Positions 59,078 through 64,000 of a stretch of DNA of 64,000 bases are shown here, one piece after another. The translations under genes and the position numbers were made by a program. Source of the DNA: Eubacteriales bacterium (lineage in GTDB: Bacteria > Bacillota > Clostridia > Lachnospirales > Lachnospiraceae); NCBI GenBank assembly GCA_030524545.1, contig JAUNGM010000017.1, positions 31,383 through 95,382 of the forward strand. The letters run 5' to 3'. The notes beneath the pieces were generated by a model. The model did no database searches. It was not told the origin of the DNA and saw only the letters and a program-made list of their open reading frames with translations. The stretch's first letter is position 1; every line of letters starts with the position of its first letter.

Positions 59078-60133
59078 ATGAAGCCATTAGTGATAGGAAA
59101 TAAAGCAGCACGTCTTCCCATTGTACAGGGAGGTATGGGGGTTGGAGTCAGTCTTTCGGGGCTTGCAGGGGCAGTAGCACATGCAGGAGGAGTGGGTGTG
59201 ATCTCGGCTGCACAGATCGGATTTGAAGAACCGGACTTTTTGACAAATTGCCATGAAAGTAATTTGCGTGCCCTGAAGAAGCACCTTGCTCTGGCTAAAG
59301 AGCAGTCCAGGGGCGGCCTGGTAGGAGTCAATATCATGGCTGCTACTAAGGAATACGAAGCCCAGGTGCGTGCCGCATGCGAAGCCGGCGCGGATCTGAT
59401 TATCAGCGGAGCAGGACTTCCTGCGGATCTGCCGGGAATGGTCAGAGGGTATGAGACGCAGACGAAGATCGCACCGATCGTATCCTCTGCAAAATCTGCA
59501 AGGGTGATACTGAAGCTGTGGGACAGACATTATCAACGGACTGCTAATCTGGTTGTCATTGAGGGACCGGAAGCAGGCGGCCATCTGGGATTTACCAGGG
59601 AACAACTGGAGAGTATTACCCGTATGGACTATGACAGGGAGATACGGGCAATCATAGAAGCAGTACAGGAGTACGGACGGAAATACGGCAGGCATATTCC
59701 TGTGGTTGTCGGCGGCGGAATCTTTGATAAGGCGGATGTAAAACATGCCCTGGAGCTTGGCGCGGACGGCGTACAGCTTGCCACGCGCTTTGTTGTTACC
59801 AAAGAGTGCGATGCTGCGCAGGCATTTAAGCAGGCTTATCTGGATGCAGATGCCTCTTCTATAGAAATCATCAAAAGCCCGGTGGGTATGCCGGGGCGCG
59901 CTATCCGAAACGCTTTCCTGGAAAAAGTCAGCCGGGGACAGGTACGTGTAAACCGCTGTCTTTCCTGCCTTGCCGCCTGTAATCCGGCGAAGGCTCCCTA
60001 CTGTATTACCCAAGCTCTGATCGCTGCTGTCCGGGGGGATGTAGAAAACGGGCTGATCTTCTGCGGAACAAATGCGGCCCGCCTGAAACAGATGACTACC
60101 GTACCGGAGCTGATGGAGGAACTGACAATATAG
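59078..60133 (+). CDS. Nitronate monooxygenase / FabK-like FMN enzyme
   Basis: The 351-residue TIM-barrel flavoprotein has the opening IVQGGMGVGVSLSGLAGAVA, the central NIMAAT segment, EGPEAGGHLGF near residue 170 with the conserved His, and VVVGGGIFDKADV plus GADGVQLATRFV for the FMN phosphate. These are shared by nitronate monooxygenases and FabK-type enoyl-ACP reductases. A C-terminal cysteine group (NRCLSCLAACNPAKAPYC) is typical of the clostridial subgroup and could hold a metal centre. The FabT-like box upstream hints at a lipid link, but the reaction is uncertain. TAGAGGAG precedes the ATG. The protein is cytoplasmic. Confidence 0.82.
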   Translation: MKPLVIGNKAARLPIVQGGMGVGVSLSGLAGAVAHAGGVGVISAAQIGFEEPDFLTNCHESNLRALKKHLALAKEQSRGGLVGVNIMAATKEYEAQVRAACEAGADLIISGAGLPADLPGMVRGYETQTKIAPIVSSAKSARVILKLWDRHYQRTANLVVIEGPEAGGHLGFTREQLESITRMDYDREIRAIIEAVQEYGRKYGRHIPVVVGGGIFDKADVKHALELGADGVQLATRFVVTKECDAAQAFKQAYLDADASSIEIIKSPVGMPGRAIRNAFLEKVSRGQVRVNRCLSCLAACNPAKAPYCITQALIAAVRGDVENGLIFCGTNAARLKQMTTVPELMEELTI

Positions 60134-60140
60134 ATCGCGT

Positions 60141-60242
60141 TTACTATTCACAGGTAATATCCCGCGGGGTGTTTTGGCATGAATATGCCAAAATCCCGAG
60201 ACATACAAGCCCAAATTCCATTGCCGAAGGCGTGAACAGTAA
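60141..60242. repeat. Long imperfect inverted-repeat element
   Basis: TTACTATTCAC (60141-60151) pairs with GTGAACAGTAA (60232-60242) at 10 of 11 positions. Inside is a perfect hairpin TTTTGGCAT-GAAT-ATGCCAAAA (60172-60193) flanked by CGGG and CCCG. No protein is encoded, and no T-run follows. It resembles a small structured or MITE-like element. Confidence 0.55.
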
Positions 60243-60340
60243 CACATGACAAGCAGAGCCTGCTAAATTTGAATATTGTTTTATTGCAATTGTATGTAGT
60301 GTCGATTAAAATAAGAAATGGAAAGCAGAGGACTAAACAA

Positions 60341-62131
60341 ATGAAGCAGAAATTTCTTGAACTTGGATTAGTATATAAGATTACGTTGATCATAGTCTGC
60401 ATATTAGTCGTGCCGACATTTTTTATTGGCGCTTTTTATTATCAATCATACAAACAATCTTTATATGAGGAAGCAGATAAAAAAATAGAAGAAAGCATCA
60501 ACGAGGTAAATAGTGCTATCTCGTCAAGTCTGAATGATGCGAATAGTGCGCTCAGTGATATTGAATATAGTCAGGAATTATTGTATTTCATGGATGAGAT
60601 AAGCCAGCCCAGTGACCATGAGATTTCGATTTTCTGGGAAGACATACAGGAAGAATGGATCGATATAAGACAGATTTACCCCAATCTGTTTTCTTATATG
60701 TACGTATATTCCTCAAATGAGCAGGTGCACAGTGAGAACAACTGGAAATTCTCAATTCTTTCTTTAAGTGATTTTGAAAATATGGAAGAGGCGGATCGGC
60801 ATCAGACAGCCTGGCATGGAAATGTTTATCGTATGGAAAGCAGCGCGCAGGGAACGGATCTGAATTTGGCGAATACAGAAGATATGATATTCCCTGTTTA
60901 TCTGAACATCAGGAATGTGAGTTCGGACAAAATAATAGGAATTGTAGAATTGAGTATTCCCTTTGAAAAAGTAATTGATTCCAGAAATCTTCCAAATGAG
61001 ACGTCCGGGGTGAAGTATATTTTTTCTGACAAAACGGGGAAGACAATTTATCAGTCAGAGAATTTAGGGATGAAACAGCCGCAGATTTTTGAAAATGAGC
61101 TGGTCAGTTTTGTAGATTCCGTAGAATGCAATGGAACGGTATATAGAATTTTACAAAAAGAGAATAAGGAAACAGGTATTATATGTACAGTATTGCTTGA
61201 GGAAAATATAATTGTACAGTCCGCCAGAGATATGATCTGGAAAGTTGGTGCTGTGGCAGCTGCTGGAATCATATTGATTCTTCTGATGACTTATATGGTA
61301 ATCAAGAAGATGTTGAACAGACTGGTTGTATTAGATAAAGCTATGAAACAGGTAGAAACGGGAGATTTTTATATTCGTTTGGAAGAGGACAAGTATAACG
61401 ATGAAGTATCCCGTATGAAACGGCGGTTTCAGCATATGGCAGACAGACTTCAGGCTGCGATCGATGAAATCGTTGCGAAGGAAAAAGCGCAGAGTGAAGC
61501 AGAACTTCGTGCATTACAGGCGCAGATCAATCCTCATTTTTTATTCAATACTCTTGAAACAATGCGGATGCAATGTGAGATAGACCGCTGTTATAAGGTT
61601 GGAAATGCATTAATGGCTTTGGGAGATATTTTTCGCTATACAATACGATGGAAAGGATATGAAGTCCCTTTTCATTTGGAATGGGATAATCTTCAGAATT
61701 ATATTTCCCTGATGAAGCTTCGGTATGATGATGATTTTTCTTATGAGATGGAATGTGACGATACTTGTCGTGATGTTATGGTGCCGAAGATGTTCCTGCA
61801 GCCTTTGGTGGAAAATAGTTTTCAGCATGGATTTAAAGGTGTGCCGGCACCCTGGAAATTGGTGATTCGTGCATTTCAGGAAGATGGAAAGCTGGTAATT
61901 GATATTTTCGATAATGGATGTGGAGTGCCGGAAGAAAAGTTACAGCAGCTTCAGGCAGCTATGAAATGCAGAACATCCATGACACAAAAAGAGGAAGGAC
62001 GTCAATCCATCGGAATCATTAATGTATTGCAGCGAATGGACCGAATTTGTAAAAAGGGAAGCGATATATTTATTGCCAATGGTGAGCAGGGCGGAATAAA
62101 TATAGAAGTGAAAATAATGCTGGGGGAATAG
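60341..62131 (+). CDS. YesM-type sensor histidine kinase
   Basis: The 596-residue membrane kinase has a first helix at about 12-35, an extracytoplasmic sensor region to about 300, a second helix near 305-325, HAMP, and the LytS/YesM kinase core. QINPHFLFNTLETMRM holds the phosphorylated His399, and an HATPase domain follows with ENSFQHGF and DNGCGVPE. AGAGGA sets the start at 60341; an earlier in-frame ATG at 60269 has no such site. The response regulator starts 3 bp after the stop. It belongs with the regulator and sugar-binding lipoprotein that follow, so a sugar signal is likely. Confidence 0.9.
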   Translation: MKQKFLELGLVYKITLIIVCILVVPTFFIGAFYYQSYKQSLYEEADKKIEESINEVNSAISSSLNDANSALSDIEYSQELLYFMDEISQPSDHEISIFWEDIQEEWIDIRQIYPNLFSYMYVYSSNEQVHSENNWKFSILSLSDFENMEEADRHQTAWHGNVYRMESSAQGTDLNLANTEDMIFPVYLNIRNVSSDKIIGIVELSIPFEKVIDSRNLPNETSGVKYIFSDKTGKTIYQSENLGMKQPQIFENELVSFVDSVECNGTVYRILQKENKETGIICTVLLEENIIVQSARDMIWKVGAVAAAGIILILLMTYMVIKKMLNRLVVLDKAMKQVETGDFYIRLEEDKYNDEVSRMKRRFQHMADRLQAAIDEIVAKEKAQSEAELRALQAQINPHFLFNTLETMRMQCEIDRCYKVGNALMALGDIFRYTIRWKGYEVPFHLEWDNLQNYISLMKLRYDDDFSYEMECDDTCRDVMVPKMFLQPLVENSFQHGFKGVPAPWKLVIRAFQEDGKLVIDIFDNGCGVPEEKLQQLQAAMKCRTSMTQKEEGRQSIGIINVLQRMDRICKKGSDIFIANGEQGGINIEVKIMLGE

Positions 62132-62134
62132 CAG

Positions 62135-63676
62135 ATGTTTCGAATCTTGGTAGCAGATGATGAAAAGGTGACGCGCAGGGGCATAGTTACAATGCTTGAG
62201 CGCAGTCTGAAAGAAGAAATTGAATTCATAGAAGCGTCCAACGGGGAGGAGGCTCTGCAGATCGTAAAACAACAGATGATTCATCTGGTCATTACGGACA
62301 TCTGTATGCCATTGTGCAGTGGCCTGGAGTTTGTGGGACAACTGCGAAAAAATGATGATGATATGACGGTGATCATCATTTCCGGGTATGAAAACTTTGA
62401 ATATGCGAAGCAGGCGGTGAAATTAGGCGTGAAGGACTATATCATGAAGCCTTTGAAAAGAGAAGAACTTCTCGGTCTTGTGGAAAACTGCATTGCTGAT
62501 ATCAGAAAAAAGCAGGTGGAAATGCAGCAGTTCTGGAAGAAATCACAGGAACAGGACATGCTTCGTAAAGAGTTGGAAAGAGAAGTTCTTTTATACATTT
62601 TGCAGGGGAATCATGTTCAGGTTGGGATACAGCGGCTGGAGCTTTTGAATATCAGATTTGAAGATCCCTTTCTGCTGGCAGCCGTCATTTCCTATGAAGG
62701 GAATCAGGTAACAGATGCGCAGATGGAGTTAACTGTGAAAACGATTGTGGATGAATGTCTGGAGGCGAGAATTAACGGAAAGTTTTATAATATGACAGAC
62801 GATCATGGAAACATAGCGGTAATATTCCATTTTTCCGAGATGAGCCAGAAAAAATATATAGAAAAAACTCTTTTAGAAATTGTACACCTTATTGAAAAAA
62901 AGGGACGTATGAAAGCTCTTGCAGGAGTTGGAGAAATGGTATTTCAGCTTGAGGAACTGCATCGATCTTATAATCAGGCAAACATTGCTTCTGACTGCAA
63001 AATTTTTAATACCGGAGAGAAGCTAATTACATATGCAGCACTTCCAAAGAGCGTAAACGGAACAGGCATTGCTATAAACGGAATTGCAAATTACGTTGCG
63101 CAGGGAGAACAGAAAATTTTAGAAAAATTCCAGGATCTTTTAAAGCAGGGCAAATCCGTAGATACCATTTTGGAACTTCGGGAAAATTATGACAGTATTT
63201 GTAAATATTGCAATGAAAGACAGAAAAACAATGAAATATACGTTGGAAAACGATTCTCAGAGCTATGGAGCGACTTTGAACTCAGGCGTGAAATTAAAGA
63301 AATGATGCAATGCATGGCTGACATGGAGAAAGAAGATGCAGTGAGAAAGCGGCAGATCATAAAAGATATCACTGCTTTTGTCAGACAACATGTAACAGAA
63401 GATATTGATCTGAATTTCATAGCGGAAACTTTTGGAAAAACACCGGGATATATCGGAACGCTGTTTCGCAGAGAAAACAATAAGGGATTTAATGAATTTG
63501 TGACAGATGAAAGAATGGAAATTGCAAAAAAGCTGTTAAAGGATCATTCCATTTCTGTTCAGAAGGTCGGGGAAATGTGTGGATATTATAATCCTAAATA
63601 TTTTTCGATTGTCTTTAAAAAAGCGGAGGGCATAAGTCCAAAAGCGTATCAGATGATGCAGAAGAGAGAGGATTAG
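62135..63676 (+). CDS. YesN-type response regulator with AraC output domain
   Basis: The 513-residue protein has a receiver domain with phosphoacceptor Asp55 in LVITDICMPLCSG and Lys in YIMKPLKRE, a long helical middle region and a C-terminal AraC-type HTH pair (IAETFGKTPGYIGTLFRREN and VGEMCGYYNPKYFSIVFKK). It should be phosphorylated by the adjacent YesM-type kinase. A sugar-binding lipoprotein gene starts 3 bp downstream and is its probable target or co-sensor. Confidence 0.9.
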   Translation: MFRILVADDEKVTRRGIVTMLERSLKEEIEFIEASNGEEALQIVKQQMIHLVITDICMPLCSGLEFVGQLRKNDDDMTVIIISGYENFEYAKQAVKLGVKDYIMKPLKREELLGLVENCIADIRKKQVEMQQFWKKSQEQDMLRKELEREVLLYILQGNHVQVGIQRLELLNIRFEDPFLLAAVISYEGNQVTDAQMELTVKTIVDECLEARINGKFYNMTDDHGNIAVIFHFSEMSQKKYIEKTLLEIVHLIEKKGRMKALAGVGEMVFQLEELHRSYNQANIASDCKIFNTGEKLITYAALPKSVNGTGIAINGIANYVAQGEQKILEKFQDLLKQGKSVDTILELRENYDSICKYCNERQKNNEIYVGKRFSELWSDFELRREIKEMMQCMADMEKEDAVRKRQIIKDITAFVRQHVTEDIDLNFIAETFGKTPGYIGTLFRRENNKGFNEFVTDERMEIAKKLLKDHSISVQKVGEMCGYYNPKYFSIVFKKAEGISPKAYQMMQKRED

Positions 63677-63679
63677 CAT

Positions 63680-63991
63680 TTGAAGAATAAAATTGTTTTT
63701 ACTGCGTGTGCAGTTATTACTGTTTTGGCTTTGCAGGGATGTGCAGCGGCACAAAAAAAGACGGATATGCAGCAGAAATACGAAGATGCAGCAAACCTGA
63801 ATGCAGACGAAAGTACGGTGAGTGATAATTCTCGGATTCGGATCGGAGTTACGCTATATAGTATACAAAACGAATATACAAAACGTTTTGCTAATGCAGC
63901 ACAGTCTCAGGCAAAGCAGATGGGAATTGAACTGCAGTTATATGACGCAGGAAATCCAAACGTTTGGATTTCCTGCGATATCCAAACTTAA
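63680..63991 (+). CDS. Sugar-binding lipoprotein, RbsB-like, truncated
   Basis: A TTG start with AGAGAGGA upstream opens a lipoprotein: signal peptide with lipobox LQGC (Cys21), then a linker, then RIGVTLYSIQNEYTKRFANA and IELQLYDAG, the first strand and helix of a periplasmic sugar-binding protein. Such proteins have about 330-380 residues. Here the frame stops after 103 codons, just after entering a 30-bp palindrome. The gene is either disrupted or miscopied at the window end. It is the only binding protein in the window with a lipobox cysteine. Confidence 0.6.
   Translation: MKNKIVFTACAVITVLALQGCAAAQKKTDMQQKYEDAANLNADESTVSDNSRIRIGVTLYSIQNEYTKRFANAAQSQAKQMGIELQLYDAGNPNVWISCDIQT
63947..63976. 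other. Perfect 30-bp palindrome at the window end
   Basis: The two 15-bp halves, beginning GCAGGAAATCC, are exact reverse complements. A second pairing, GTTTGGAT with ATCCAAAC, overlaps it (63962-63987). The binding-protein frame is lost here. It could be an element end, a true hairpin or an assembly artefact. Confidence 0.6.
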
Positions 63992-64000
63992 ATAAAATCC

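Noticed and set aside
59087-60247. 386-codon minus-strand ORF over the nitronate monooxygenase-like gene
   Set aside because: It is antisense to a conserved FMN enzyme and runs into the inverted-repeat element; no protein features.
63947-63987. Integron attC-like site
   Set aside because: The core GTTRRRY and RYYYAAC spacing does not fit, and no integrase is present.

Overview
The window comes from a Gram-positive gut Clostridia genome, most likely a Lachnospiraceae close to Blautia. The grounds are strong AGGAGG ribosome sites, moderate GC, paired YesM/YesN regulators with LplB/YtcP permeases, a DUF5685-DnaJ pair, meso-diaminopimelate dehydrogenase, and cell-wall hydrolases with choline-binding-like repeats. 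The genus is an inference. I see no rRNA, tRNA, integrase, transposase or CRISPR array.

Layout. 0.2-3.5 kb: an Lsa-like ABC-F ATPase, a DUF2284 protein and a HAD phosphatase. 3.7-14.8 kb: a beta-glucan locus with two GH94 phosphorylases, an AraC regulator, a CUT1 sugar importer without its ATPase, and a secreted laminarinase-type GH16 with a C-terminal carbohydrate-binding domain. Both transcription units carry the same two-half-site operator at the same distance from the -10 box. 15-29.9 kb: a glucuronoxylan locus with an SGNH acetylesterase, GH115 alpha-glucuronidase, YesM/YesN two-component system, LplA/LplB/YtcP importer, GH8 reducing-end xylose-releasing exo-oligoxylanase and GH43 beta-xylosidase. 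All its enzymes lack signal peptides, so decorated xylo-oligosaccharides are probably imported whole and dismantled inside the cell.

30-38.9 kb is mainly housekeeping: mgtE behind a long leader with a small ORF and a terminator, a secreted DUF1002 protein, an RlmI-like rRNA methyltransferase, a flavin reductase-like protein, a zinc-ribbon membrane protein, DUF5685, a DnaJ-domain protein and ddh. 39-42.4 kb holds two secreted NlpC/P60 cell-wall hydrolases, each with a perfect match to the WalR box.

42.6-59 kb is the most unusual part. It holds a SAM methyltransferase, a fusion of an AstE/AspA-type zinc deacylase with a second related methyltransferase, a complete Opp/Nik-type ABC importer, a small unknown protein, an AT-rich AlbA_2/Schlafen-like regulator, a LysR regulator, and a second complete Opp/Nik-type importer. 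Three promoters here share a C-run/G-run element abutting the -35 box, and the two importer promoters share a LysR-type T-N11-A box near -66. I read this as one regulon for uptake and processing of an unknown, possibly metal-chelating or peptide-like, substrate. 59-64 kb: an FMN-dependent nitronate monooxygenase/FabK-like enzyme behind a FabT-like box, a second YesM/YesN pair, and a sugar-binding lipoprotein whose frame breaks in a 30-bp palindrome at the window end.
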